Shown: one piece after another, positions 7,666-15,964 of the stretch
How positions within the stretch are numbered: the stretch's first letter is position 1
Layout of the letters: every line of letters begins with the position of its first letter
Assembly (NCBI GenBank): GCA_002307295.1
Contig: DBTY01000023.1
Span: forward strand, 1 to 52,359
Direction: 5' to 3'
Length of the DNA stretch: 52,359 nt
From: Ignavibacteriales bacterium UBA1304
GTDB lineage: Bacteria > Bacteroidota > Ignavibacteria > Ignavibacteriales > Ignavibacteriaceae
Program-made: the position numbers and the translations under genes
The notes under the pieces: generated by a model
The model's input: only the letters and a program-made list of their open reading frames with translations
Told to the model about the DNA's origin: nothing
The model's database searches: none

Positions 7666-9735
7666 CTATGCAAACGGAGGACGTGGAAACGTAAAAATAA
7701 ATTTGCTGCCTTCATCCAATTCGCTTTCTACTCTTATTTTTCCGTTATGCTTTTCTATAATATCTCTGCAAAGGATAAGGCCAAGCCCGGTTCCTTTTTC
7801 TTTAGAAGTCCCTTTTGTAGAAATGTTGTGCCCAATCTTGAAGAGGTTATCGACTTTTTCTTTTGCCATACCGACGCCGTTATCGGCAATGCAAATTTCG
7901 GATATGGCGTCTCTTTGTTCAGCTGAAATAAAAATAGCGCCGCCGTGATGAGTAAATTTTATACTGTTGGATATTATGTTCCGTATTACAAGGTGCAGCA
8001 TGCTTTTATCGGCATAAACTTCAAAATGTCGGTCGACTGTATTGTTAATAGAAATTTCTTTGTTTATAGCTGAAAATTTCAATTGGTTTACAACGCTAGT
8101 AACTTCGTCATATAGGAGATTGCAATCCGGATTAAAAGGCATTCTGTTTGTTTGCAGCCTTGACCAATCTAGCAGATTAGTTAACAGTTTAAATTGTTCT
8201 TTAAGCGCGTCGTGTAAATCGCCGCTTAAGGATTTTATGTCTTCTTTATTGAGTTTGTCAACGTCGTTATGTAGTATTTCCGAAAAGCCAAGAAACGCCT
8301 GGAATGGTCCTCTGAGATCGTGCGATATAATAGAAAAGAATCTATCTTTAGAAGCGTTTAATTCGCTGAGTTCGGCGTTTGCAGTTTGGAGTTCCTCTGT
8401 CCTTTCGTTAATCCGTTTTTCTAGACCTATATTGGATTCTTCAAGCTGGTGAGATAAATCTTCAACCTGTTTGAACGATTTTGAAAATTTGAGAGAAATT
8501 ACATAGGATTGAATTACTATATAAATTATAAATGCAAACGGAAGATAATAACCAGTATAAAGATAGCCGATCCCGTTCAGCATATCGTTGATTCCGACAG
8601 AGAAAGGAATTAATACGCCTATAAGAACCAAAACCGAGTATTCTCGTTTTTCCTTTACTCCTTTTAGTATTGACAAAATAATAAATACTATTGACAGTAT
8701 TACTAAATAGAAAGTAAACGTTACATATTTATGATAAGTCTGAACCGGTAAAACCACTAATAAAACTATGTTGGCTATCCAGAAAAGATTACTGATGCGG
8801 ACGGCTGTTTTATTAAATACACGAGGTAAGAAAGCGCTATAAAACAATACGGCTAACCCCATTGACGCGGCTGTCATAAACCAAATGCGGAAATATTGTT
8901 CCAAAGTAAGAAACGGGAATAGAAAGAAAATGGGTTTGTCGCCCACGCATAAGGAATCGAAGGCTAATAAAAAACACATACCCGAAAAATATAAATTGGT
9001 TTTCTCTTTTGTTCTGATTACGTATAGCATAAAGTGATAAACTGCTGTTATAAGAAGAATACCGAAACTAAATGCACATGTAAAGCCGTTTAAGTACTGT
9101 TCCTTAAAAATTTGTTCTTTCGAGCCGATAAGGATTGGGAAGTCTATGCCCGATTCTCTTATATCGTTAAAATTTGCCGCATTAACTACTAACGAAATAA
9201 CATTTGTATCTATAGGGAAATAGACATATTCGGCGTGGAGTTCAGTTCTGTAATCTTTTACCGAGGAGCTTACGTTTCCATCTTTAACATAAAGCCGATT
9301 ATTAATCCACAAGGAATAAGCGGAATGAATATCCCCAACTCTTAACCCAATTATATTAGGTTTATAGTTATTAGCCGTCTTTTTAACAACAAGAGAATTA
9401 TTAAATTTAATATTCAACCGATATGTGGCAAAACCGAAATGCGAGAGGCTCTTGCCGTTCATGTTCACTTCCTCCCAAACCCATTCATAAGGGACGTTCA
9501 TGTAGTAGTCTGGTTTGTAATTGCCGGAGTCAAAATTAGCCGGGGTTAATAATTTTTGCCAGTAGAATTCCCATCGGCCGTTTAATTGGGTAGTTCCGTT
9601 TTTATCAAAATTCCAGTTAGTAAGGTCTAATGTTCCTTTAACAGCCTGAGGCTTATTTTCGGTTTGCGAAAACACAAATGAGGATAAAATGCCCCATAAG
9701 AGGAATAATATGTAAGGTGAAATTTTCTGGCGCAT
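7666..9735 (-). CDS. 7TMR-DISM sensor histidine kinase
   Basis: From ATG 9735 the product is about 689 aa; a TTG at 9759 would add eight residues, but the ATG puts the signal peptide (MRQKISPYILFLLWG...) at the very start. A periplasmic jelly-roll-like domain (about 25-190, with TQLNGRWEFYW) precedes seven membrane segments (about 200-400), the layout of 7TM receptors with diverged intracellular signalling modules. A coiled coil (about 405-450) leads to HisKA with the phosphoacceptor in SIISHDLRGP (His about 472), then HATPase with N box (NIISNSIKF), G1 (ADNGVGM) and G2 (GTGLGLILC). No receiver or output domain is fused and no response regulator gene is adjacent, so it is an orphan kinase. 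It probably senses a carbohydrate or other small ligand outside the inner membrane. Confidence 0.85.
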   Translation of the reverse strand: MRQKISPYILFLLWGILSSFVFSQTENKPQAVKGTLDLTNWNFDKNGTTQLNGRWEFYWQKLLTPANFDSGNYKPDYYMNVPYEWVWEEVNMNGKSLSHFGFATYRLNIKFNNSLVVKKTANNYKPNIIGLRVGDIHSAYSLWINNRLYVKDGNVSSSVKDYRTELHAEYVYFPIDTNVISLVVNAANFNDIRESGIDFPILIGSKEQIFKEQYLNGFTCAFSFGILLITAVYHFMLYVIRTKEKTNLYFSGMCFLLAFDSLCVGDKPIFFLFPFLTLEQYFRIWFMTAASMGLAVLFYSAFLPRVFNKTAVRISNLFWIANIVLLVVLPVQTYHKYVTFTFYLVILSIVFIILSILKGVKEKREYSVLVLIGVLIPFSVGINDMLNGIGYLYTGYYLPFAFIIYIVIQSYVISLKFSKSFKQVEDLSHQLEESNIGLEKRINERTEELQTANAELSELNASKDRFFSIISHDLRGPFQAFLGFSEILHNDVDKLNKEDIKSLSGDLHDALKEQFKLLTNLLDWSRLQTNRMPFNPDCNLLYDEVTSVVNQLKFSAINKEISINNTVDRHFEVYADKSMLHLVIRNIISNSIKFTHHGGAIFISAEQRDAISEICIADNGVGMAKEKVDNLFKIGHNISTKGTSKEKGTGLGLILCRDIIEKHNGKIRVESELDEGSKFIFTFPRPPFA

Positions 9736-9997
9736 TATTATAATCGTTAATTTTTGCAATATAAAAAAAATATTTCATATTTCCCTAACGAAAATTGTAT
9801 TTCAATTCCGTATCTTACAATTTCGTTTTCGATTTTTTTTTATTGAGCTTAAATTTGTATTTAATATAACTAAACAAACTATTCATGCTATAGAAATCGC
9901 TTTTGCCGGCAGGCTGTTAGACGGATAAGTTGCCGGTTATAAAAAGTTAAATAAGAATGGAGTTATTATCTTAAAAAGTCTTACAATCCCCGCATTA

Positions 9998-11653
9998 TTG
10001 GAATCGACATTCCAAAAGCATTCTGATAGAATTGCTTTGTCATTTATAGACGATTATACATTAAAGTATTCAGATATAAAAAATAAAATAAGTTCAATTT
10101 CTTCTTACCTGAAAGACCAGGGAATAATAAAAGGAGACAGAGTCGCAGTGCTTGGCGAAAACCATCCCAACTGGGGGCTTGCATATTTTGCAATTACTTC
10201 AATCGGCGCGGTTGCCGTGCCTGTGATGTATGATTTTAGCCCGTCTGAAGTAGCGCATATACTGCGTCATTCAGGGAGCAAAATACTTTTTATTTCTACT
10301 AAGTATTGCAATAAAATTGAAGATCTTAAAAATAACGAAATTCAGCAGATTGTGCTGTTGGACGATTTTTCTATTCTTCCGGAAAATTTTGAAAAATCTT
10401 CTTTGCGTAAGTTTATAGAAGAAGGGAAGAAAGAATTTTCAAAAATAAAGGAAGCGGCTCTTAAATTTGTTGGATTGCAAAACGCCGAAATAAAGGAAGA
10501 TGATTTGGCTTCTTTAATATATACTTCCGGCACTACAGGGCAGTCTAAAGGCGTGATGCTAAGTCATAAAAATATTGTGTCTGACACTGTTTCTGTTATA
10601 AAAATGACTGGTATTACTCCTGAAGACAAGATGTTGTCGATATTGCCTCTTTCGCATGCTATGGAGTGCACCTTGGGGCTTATTACTCCAATAATGGCAG
10701 GAGCGTCGGTTTATTATCTTAATAAATTACCAACAGCTTCGTCTTTGTTGCCTGCGTTGAAAAAAGTACGCCCTACAATTATGGTTTCTGTTCCGCTGAT
10801 TATTGAGAAAATTTATAAATTGAAAATTCTTCCGAATTTTAAGAAGAATTTTGCAGTTAAAGCTCTATATCATACTCCCCTGATAAGAAAAAAAATGAAC
10901 CTGATGGCCGGCAAAAAACTAGTACAGGCTTTTGGCGGAAAATTAAAGATGCTTTGCATTGGCGGCGCAGCGTTGGCGGGCGACGTAGAAAAATTTCTTC
11001 ACGAAGCTAAGTTCCCATATACGGTTGGATATGGATTGACTGAAACGGCTCCTTTGGTTACCGGAAATATTCCTTCAGATTTTGTATTTCATTCCGTTGG
11101 CAAACCTTTGGGAGGCGTACAGATAAAAATAGAGAAGACAAGCCCCGACTCTGAAAACGGAGAAATTCTTGTAAAAGGAGGTAATGTTATGCAAGGTTAT
11201 TATAAAATGCCTGAAAAAACAAAAGAAGCTTTTACCGAGGACGGTTGGTTCAGAACGGGAGATCTTGGCTGTATAAATAAAAAAGGGTATCTTTTTATTA
11301 AGGGAAGAATAAAAAACATGATCCTTGGCTCGAATGGCAAAAATATTTATCCGGAAGAACTTGAAGCGATTATTAATGAGTGTAGTTATGTAATGGAGTC
11401 GCTTGTTTACGATATTGGAGGACGTTTAGCCGCCAGAATTCATCTTGATTATAAATCTTTAGACGAAGCCTGGTTCTCAAAAAAATTCAGCGAGTCTGAA
11501 ATAAGAAAAGAGATTAAAAAACTGCTTAGTAATATTGTAGATGAAGTAAACCAGCGAGTTCCTGGTTTTTCAAGGATATCGTCTGTATATGAGCAGCCAG
11601 AACCTTTTGAAAAAACTCCGACTCTTAAAATTAAACGTTACGTTTACGTTTAG
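9998..11653 (+). CDS. Long-chain fatty-acid-CoA ligase (AMP-forming), N-terminus uncertain
   Basis: This is an ANL-superfamily acyl-activating enzyme that makes acyl-CoA via acyl-AMP. The AMP-binding loop YTSGTTGQSKG is at about 174-184, followed by GYGLTE, GWFRTGDLG and the hinge/C-terminal region with GRIKNMILGSNGKNIYPEE. The first standard start in frame is TTG 9998. The same frame is open upstream and encodes LKSLTIPALLESTFQKH, which looks like the usual family N-terminus (thr-hydrophobic-pro-x-leu-leu). An ATG at 9957 opens MELLS and then hits TAA at 9972; adding one base in the TCTTAAAAAG stretch would fuse MELLS to that frame. The true start is therefore probably upstream, through a non-ATG start near 9965 or a one-base error or mutation near 9970. 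Function is secure; the N-terminus is not. Confidence 0.85.
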   Translation: MESTFQKHSDRIALSFIDDYTLKYSDIKNKISSISSYLKDQGIIKGDRVAVLGENHPNWGLAYFAITSIGAVAVPVMYDFSPSEVAHILRHSGSKILFISTKYCNKIEDLKNNEIQQIVLLDDFSILPENFEKSSLRKFIEEGKKEFSKIKEAALKFVGLQNAEIKEDDLASLIYTSGTTGQSKGVMLSHKNIVSDTVSVIKMTGITPEDKMLSILPLSHAMECTLGLITPIMAGASVYYLNKLPTASSLLPALKKVRPTIMVSVPLIIEKIYKLKILPNFKKNFAVKALYHTPLIRKKMNLMAGKKLVQAFGGKLKMLCIGGAALAGDVEKFLHEAKFPYTVGYGLTETAPLVTGNIPSDFVFHSVGKPLGGVQIKIEKTSPDSENGEILVKGGNVMQGYYKMPEKTKEAFTEDGWFRTGDLGCINKKGYLFIKGRIKNMILGSNGKNIYPEELEAIINECSYVMESLVYDIGGRLAARIHLDYKSLDEAWFSKKFSESEIRKEIKKLLSNIVDEVNQRVPGFSRISSVYEQPEPFEKTPTLKIKRYVYV

Positions 11654-11707
11654 TAGTTTTTAAGGATTCGAAAAGCATTTTCAAAAGATTCAGTTAGAGT
11701 TATACTT

Positions 11708-12694
11708 TTAATGAAAGTAAGTAATTGCCCAGTAAGCAAAAGCTGAGATGGCCGCGGAAATTGGGATTGTGAGAACCCACGCCCAAACTAAATCTAACGT
11801 TACCCGCCATTTTACCGCCGATAATCTTTTTGTTAATCCGGTTCCAACAATACAGCCTGTTATGGTGTGTGTTGTGCTAACAGGAATACCCAATATTGCG
11901 GTTCCAAAAAGCGTAAGAGCTCCGGCAGTTTCTGCGCTGAAACCTTCAAACGGCCTAAGCTTGGTAATTTTTTGTCCCATCGTTTTTACAATGCGCCAGC
12001 CTCCTGAAAGAGTTCCTGCGGCAATAGCCGCATGGCAAGACAGAACTACCCAAAGAGGTATTTCGGAACCTTTACTCATTTTGCCTGTTGAAACCAGGGC
12101 TACAAAAATAATTCCCATCATCTTCTGAGCGTCATTAGAGCCATGACCAAGGCTATAGGACGCCGATGATAATAGCTGAAGTTTTCTGAAAAGTTTATCT
12201 ACTTTCCAAGGGGATTGATTTTTGAAAATGTGTAGATTGATGACTGAAAAGATAAATGAAATTACAATTCCTATAATAGGGGCTAAAAAGATGAATGCTA
12301 TTATCTTTAAAACTTCCGGGATAAAAATTGCTCCAAATCCTGCTTTAGCTACAGCGGCGCCCACAAATCCGCCAACTAAAGTATGCGACGAGCTTGACGG
12401 AATACCAAGCCACCAGGTAAGTAAATTCCAGACTATCGCCGCAAAAAGTCCGCTGCCAATTACAACCAGATCAACTACGTCAGTATGTACTATGCCAGTG
12501 CCAATTGTATTTGCAACATGAAGGCCAAAGACAAGAAATGCTACAAAGTTAAAAAAAGCCGCCCAGATTACTGCGTAACGGGGCGAAAGCACTCTTGTGG
12601 ATACTACTGTGGCAATTGAATTTGCAGCGTCATGAAAACCGTTGATAAAATCGAATATGAGCGAAAGCGCTATTATTGTATAAAGTGCAAGCAT
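11708..12694 (-). CDS. pit: Inorganic phosphate transporter, PiT family
   Basis: A 328-aa inner-membrane permease of the PiT family, which couples phosphate (often as a metal-phosphate complex) to ion gradients. The two diagnostic inverted signature repeats are present: FDFINGFHDAANSIAT near the N-terminus and SLGHGSNDAQKMMG in the middle, with about ten hydrophobic segments. It is somewhat shorter than E. coli PitA, which has a long central loop that is absent here. It lies 61 bases downstream of the DUF47 gene (12756-13373), a pairing that is very common and points to one phosphate uptake unit. It faces the acyl-CoA ligase convergently. Confidence 0.93.
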   Translation of the reverse strand: MLALYTIIALSLIFDFINGFHDAANSIATVVSTRVLSPRYAVIWAAFFNFVAFLVFGLHVANTIGTGIVHTDVVDLVVIGSGLFAAIVWNLLTWWLGIPSSSSHTLVGGFVGAAVAKAGFGAIFIPEVLKIIAFIFLAPIIGIVISFIFSVINLHIFKNQSPWKVDKLFRKLQLLSSASYSLGHGSNDAQKMMGIIFVALVSTGKMSKGSEIPLWVVLSCHAAIAAGTLSGGWRIVKTMGQKITKLRPFEGFSAETAGALTLFGTAILGIPVSTTHTITGCIVGTGLTKRLSAVKWRVTLDLVWAWVLTIPISAAISAFAYWAITYFH

Positions 12695-12755
12695 GTGTTT
12701 AAATTCTTATAAAATCAAAATTGTTAATTTGTTATTATCTGCATTTGCTTCTTTT

Positions 12756-13373
12756 TTAAGAGTTTTTAATGAAGATTGACATAATGACATTAGCCGTAGA
12801 TTGGCATTTGTCCGAAGCATTTTCCAGCATTTCAAGAATTTCTTTTTTCTTGATTAATTTGAGCGGATCTTTTTCTTTTAGGAATAATTGTTTAAGAGAG
12901 CTTCTATATATATTGTCCGCTTCCGATTCCAAATCTTTTACGGCTTTGCATTCGTTTATGTGGTCGCCGCTGTTTTTAAGATGCTGGATAACTACGCCAA
13001 GCTCGTTTATTTGCTGAAGAACTACTGCGGTAAGGTTTTCGGCATTTTCAATTCTTTCTTCTAAGTTGAAAATATCAACGCGGATGGCAGCTCCAAGTAG
13101 TATATCGCCAATTGCGTCTAATTTTTTAGTCAGACTAAAAATATCTTCGCGGTCAAAAGGAGTGATAAAACTTTTGTTTAATCTTTTGAATATCCGGTTA
13201 GATACTTCGTCGCATCTATTTTCTATTGGTTTTAATTTTAGAAATATTTCTTTGTCATAGGTTTCCGCCGAAAAAAAATCGTGCGTTAATTTTGCCATTT
13301 CCTGAAGACGAGCAATAACTTCTTTGAAATCGTCAAAGTATTTTTCTTCTTTGGGCATTAATTTTTTAAACAT
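12756..13373 (-). CDS. DUF47/PhoU-like phosphate transport regulator
   Basis: A 205-aa, almost wholly alpha-helical protein starting MFKKLMPKEEKYFDDF, the characteristic opening of the DUF47 (UPF0111, TIGR00153) family. These are cytoplasmic PhoU-like proteins encoded next to Pit transporters. Acidic patches typical of metal-cluster binding in PhoU folds are present (for example DECN-like and ESEAD segments). It is the first gene of the pair with pit at 11708-12694 and would modulate the permease. The start at ATG 13373 fits the family N-terminus. Confidence 0.9.
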   Translation of the reverse strand: MFKKLMPKEEKYFDDFKEVIARLQEMAKLTHDFFSAETYDKEIFLKLKPIENRCDEVSNRIFKRLNKSFITPFDREDIFSLTKKLDAIGDILLGAAIRVDIFNLEERIENAENLTAVVLQQINELGVVIQHLKNSGDHINECKAVKDLESEADNIYRSSLKQLFLKEKDPLKLIKKKEILEMLENASDKCQSTANVIMSIFIKNS

Positions 13374-13575
13374 AATATCCGTCCAAATTTATTAATAACA
13401 AGACTATTAATTTACTTAAAAATAATATGAATTGGAATTCCAAAATAATGATGCGGGGTGAAATTGTATAAAACCGCAAAATTTACGGTTCGCTAAACTT
13501 AAGAATATAAAGCCTTGAGGAGTATTTATCGTTTGTTCAGTAAATATGGCAGATTGTACAATAAAGATAAGAATG

Positions 13576-15756
13576 TTAAGTAATAACAATTTCTTTTTTT
13601 ATGCCTAATTTACGCATTTTAGAGCCGAGCGTTTTACCATTTATGCCAAGCAGGCTTGCCGCGCCGTTTTCGCCTGTTACTTTGCCGTTAGCGGCTTTTA
13701 ATGCGGAAATTATGTGTTCGCGCTCCAGTTCCTGAAGTTTTTTAAATGGCGCAATGCTGGAGTTTGCAGATACGGTTTTATTTGTCATAACGTTAGGCAG
13801 CTCAAGATTTTGCGATTTTGAAATAATTACGGCGCGTTCAATAATGTGTTCAAGCTCGCGGATGTTGCCTGGCCAATCATATTGCATTAGAGCGTCAAGA
13901 TCCGCTTTTTTTACAAATTTAACCTGCTTGCCGTTTTTTTTAGAATATTTTTCGAGGAAAAATTTAACAAATAATGGTATGTCTTCAATCCTTTTACGAA
14001 GCGGGGGAACTTCGATAGGGAAGACGTTTAAGCGGAAAAATAGATCTGCTCTAAAATTTCCTTTTTCTACTTCTTTTTCTAAATTTCTGTTTGTTGCCGA
14101 AATTACTCTAACGTCGGTTTTAATTGTTTGTTTTCCTCCAATTCTTTCAAATTCAAGCTCCTGCAAAACCCGGAGTAGTTTTGCCTGAAGTTCAAGCGGC
14201 AATTCGCCTATTTCGTCTAAAAATATTGTTCCGCCGTTAGCTAATTCAAATTTACCTATTCGGCGTTCAATTGCGCCTGTAAAGCTTCCTTTTTCGTGTC
14301 CGAATAATTCCGATTCAATTAATTGCGCCGGCAGAGCCGTACAATTAACTTTAACAAGCGTGCGATCCTTTCTGCCTGACAGATCGTGGAGCGCTCTGGC
14401 TATCAATTCCTTTCCGGTTCCGGTTTCTCCCTGTATTAAAACCGTAACGTCAAGCGGCGCTACCTGTTTGACCTTATTTAGTACGCTATGAATTTCAAAA
14501 CTATTACCGACTATTTCCTGGAAATTATTTTCAAGGTTGATTTCGTCAAGCAGATAGTTCTTTTCCTGTTCTATCTGTTTTTTTAGATGGTTTATCTCTT
14601 CGTATGCAAAAAAGTTTTTTAGGATCATTGAAATCTGAGGAAGCAGCTTTATAAAAAAGTCGACTTCCAGCTCTACAAAGACCCCATTATTCCTCAGCTT
14701 AGTTATATAGTCTAATTCTTCAACTATATCTCTAGAAAGAATAATATTAATTTCCTCGTCTTCGCTTTGGTTGTAGTTAATAAAAAGGATTGATGAAATA
14801 TTAAATTTTTCCTTAAGAAATCTAAAGTGTGAAGACTGCTGGCAAAGCAGCGAAAAATTATCGTCTTCAAACTCATAGTAATTATTTTCGCTGTCAGTTC
14901 TGATATGCGATTTTAAAGTCAGAAAAGGGATGTCCATATTACGGCTCAAAGGGAAAGTTTTGAATTTCCCGTTTTGTCCTTTCGTAAAACAAACAGTTAT
15001 GGATTCGTTTGAAACAAGGTTCTTAACGTTAATGCCCAGATACTTTATAGACATAAGTTTGTCTATCTCCTGGACGAATTTTCTAAATAGCTGATCCCTG
15101 TCTTTTATTGTTACAAGAGAATTTGTGAGTTCCAGTTGAACGTCTTTTATGCATTCGCGCTGATATATTTCGCTATAAGCAATTGTTACGCTTATAAGTA
15201 TCGCAACCTGATTTGCGATCTGCTGAAGAAAAGCCATTTCCTCTGAATTGATTTGATTTTCTTTCTCGAATGCCAGAATCAGAAATCCGATTATTTTCCC
15301 GCCGGTTTGTAATGGGCAGTGGATGACTTCTGCAATTTTATTTTTTTCAAACAAATCGTTCAAGATTTTGAAATTAGGATAATTGTTCTCATTTTTTAAG
15401 TCTGTTATGGTTAATCTTGAAATTTGAGAATCGGTGGTTGAAATTTTGATTGGAGCTTTTTCTATCAGAACTTTTTTATGAATATCAAGCGCGCCGTCTA
15501 TATCAAGGTAATACTCTTCTTCATCGGTATGGGTTCGTTTCTTTTTGTTAGAATTATCTTTTGGAATTGAAGCTACTCCTTTAAGATAAATTTCGAGATG
15601 AGTTCTGTCTTTATTTAATAGTTCAAATCCCGCTAAATGAAATGGGAAAATAGCGCTTAGTTTAGAAAATATAATTCTAAACAGAACCATCGTATCGCGC
15701 GTAGTGGCGATAGCTTCGTTAATAGAAAGAAGAATATTCAGATCTTCTGGTTTCAT
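13576..15756 (-). CDS. Sigma-54-dependent transcriptional activator with GAF-like sensors
   Basis: A 726-aa enhancer-binding protein. The N-terminal half holds a GAF domain (about 1-195) and a second, more diverged GAF-like region (about 205-380) and a short coiled coil (about 385-420), so it senses a small molecule rather than receiving a phosphoryl group. The AAA+ domain (about 425-655) has Walker A GETGTGKE, the sigma-54 contact loop as GSFTGA (consensus GAFTGA, Ala to Ser), Walker B LDEIGELP, and an arginine-rich sensor region. A Fis-type HTH occupies about 675-726 (GAASLLGINGKTLGSKM). The layout is that of FhlA/NorR-type regulators. It is divergent from the RND efflux operon starting at 15965, with two sigma-54 promoter candidates between them, which makes that operon the likely target. 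Confidence 0.92.
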   Translation of the reverse strand: MKPEDLNILLSINEAIATTRDTMVLFRIIFSKLSAIFPFHLAGFELLNKDRTHLEIYLKGVASIPKDNSNKKKRTHTDEEEYYLDIDGALDIHKKVLIEKAPIKISTTDSQISRLTITDLKNENNYPNFKILNDLFEKNKIAEVIHCPLQTGGKIIGFLILAFEKENQINSEEMAFLQQIANQVAILISVTIAYSEIYQRECIKDVQLELTNSLVTIKDRDQLFRKFVQEIDKLMSIKYLGINVKNLVSNESITVCFTKGQNGKFKTFPLSRNMDIPFLTLKSHIRTDSENNYYEFEDDNFSLLCQQSSHFRFLKEKFNISSILFINYNQSEDEEINIILSRDIVEELDYITKLRNNGVFVELEVDFFIKLLPQISMILKNFFAYEEINHLKKQIEQEKNYLLDEINLENNFQEIVGNSFEIHSVLNKVKQVAPLDVTVLIQGETGTGKELIARALHDLSGRKDRTLVKVNCTALPAQLIESELFGHEKGSFTGAIERRIGKFELANGGTIFLDEIGELPLELQAKLLRVLQELEFERIGGKQTIKTDVRVISATNRNLEKEVEKGNFRADLFFRLNVFPIEVPPLRKRIEDIPLFVKFFLEKYSKKNGKQVKFVKKADLDALMQYDWPGNIRELEHIIERAVIISKSQNLELPNVMTNKTVSANSSIAPFKKLQELEREHIISALKAANGKVTGENGAASLLGINGKTLGSKMRKLGIKKEIVIT

Positions 15757-15780
15757 TAAATACCCTAAAATTGCTTAAAT

Positions 15781-15825
15781 GCTTAAATATAAGAAGTAAA
15801 ATAAAGATATTTCTTATATATAAGC
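15781..15825. promoter_or_regulatory. Putative activator binding sites (paired dyads)
   Basis: GCTTAAATATAAG (15781-15793) and CTTATATATAAGC (15813-15825) are inverted copies with 12 of 13 positions matching. The second contains a perfect 12-bp palindrome, CTTATATATAAG. Their centres are 32 bp apart, about three helical turns, and an extra GCTTAAAT sits at 15773-15780. They lie about 70-140 bp upstream of the start sites expected from the two sigma-54 promoter candidates, the usual position of enhancer sites, and close enough to 15756 to allow autoregulation. Confidence 0.45.
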
Positions 15826-15862
15826 AATAACATTTTCCCAAATTAGTTATAGTACCCAAAAA

Positions 15863-15878
15863 CGGCCCTGTTTTTGCA
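15863..15878 (+). promoter_or_regulatory. Candidate sigma-54 promoter 1
   Basis: CGGCCC-N5-TTGCA keeps the invariant -24 GG (15864-15865) and -12 GC (15876-15877) at the required 12-bp spacing; the consensus is TGGCAC-N5-TTGCA. Expected start is near 15888, giving a leader of about 77 bases for the gene at 15965. Confidence 0.45.
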
Positions 15879-15900
15879 ATTATTTCCCTATCCGGTTTCC

Positions 15901-15916
15901 TGGCGCCCAACTTGTA
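15901..15916 (+). promoter_or_regulatory. Candidate sigma-54 promoter 2
   Basis: TGGCGC-N5-TTGTA matches the consensus except A to G in the -24 box and C to T in the -12 GC. Expected start is near 15926. The same stretch includes TATAAT (15915-15920), but no -35 box is found at the right distance. It may be an alternative to the candidate at 15863. Confidence 0.35.
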
Positions 15917-15964
15917 TAATATACACATAGAAAAGAAGAAAATATATCATATAAAGGAGTTTGA

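Noticed and set aside
8042..8452. 136-codon frame on the plus strand within the histidine kinase gene
   Set aside because: It is antisense to the HisKA/HATPase region, whose minus-strand frame has all family motifs; the Ser/Leu-rich product has no domain.
9957..9980. Programmed -1 frameshift as explanation of the acyl-CoA ligase start
   Set aside because: The A-run that could slip lies after the TAA stop of the short frame, so slippage there would not rescue translation; an indel or a non-ATG start fits better.
13754..14188. 144-codon frame opposite the sigma-54 activator
   Set aside because: It mirrors the well-conserved AAA+ domain and has no initiation signal or recognisable product.
15892..15920. 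Primary-sigma promoter using TATAAT at 15915
   Set aside because: The -10 box is perfect, but the sequence 17 bases upstream (CCGGTT) is not a -35 element, and the regulator next door favours sigma-54; it is kept only as an alternative.
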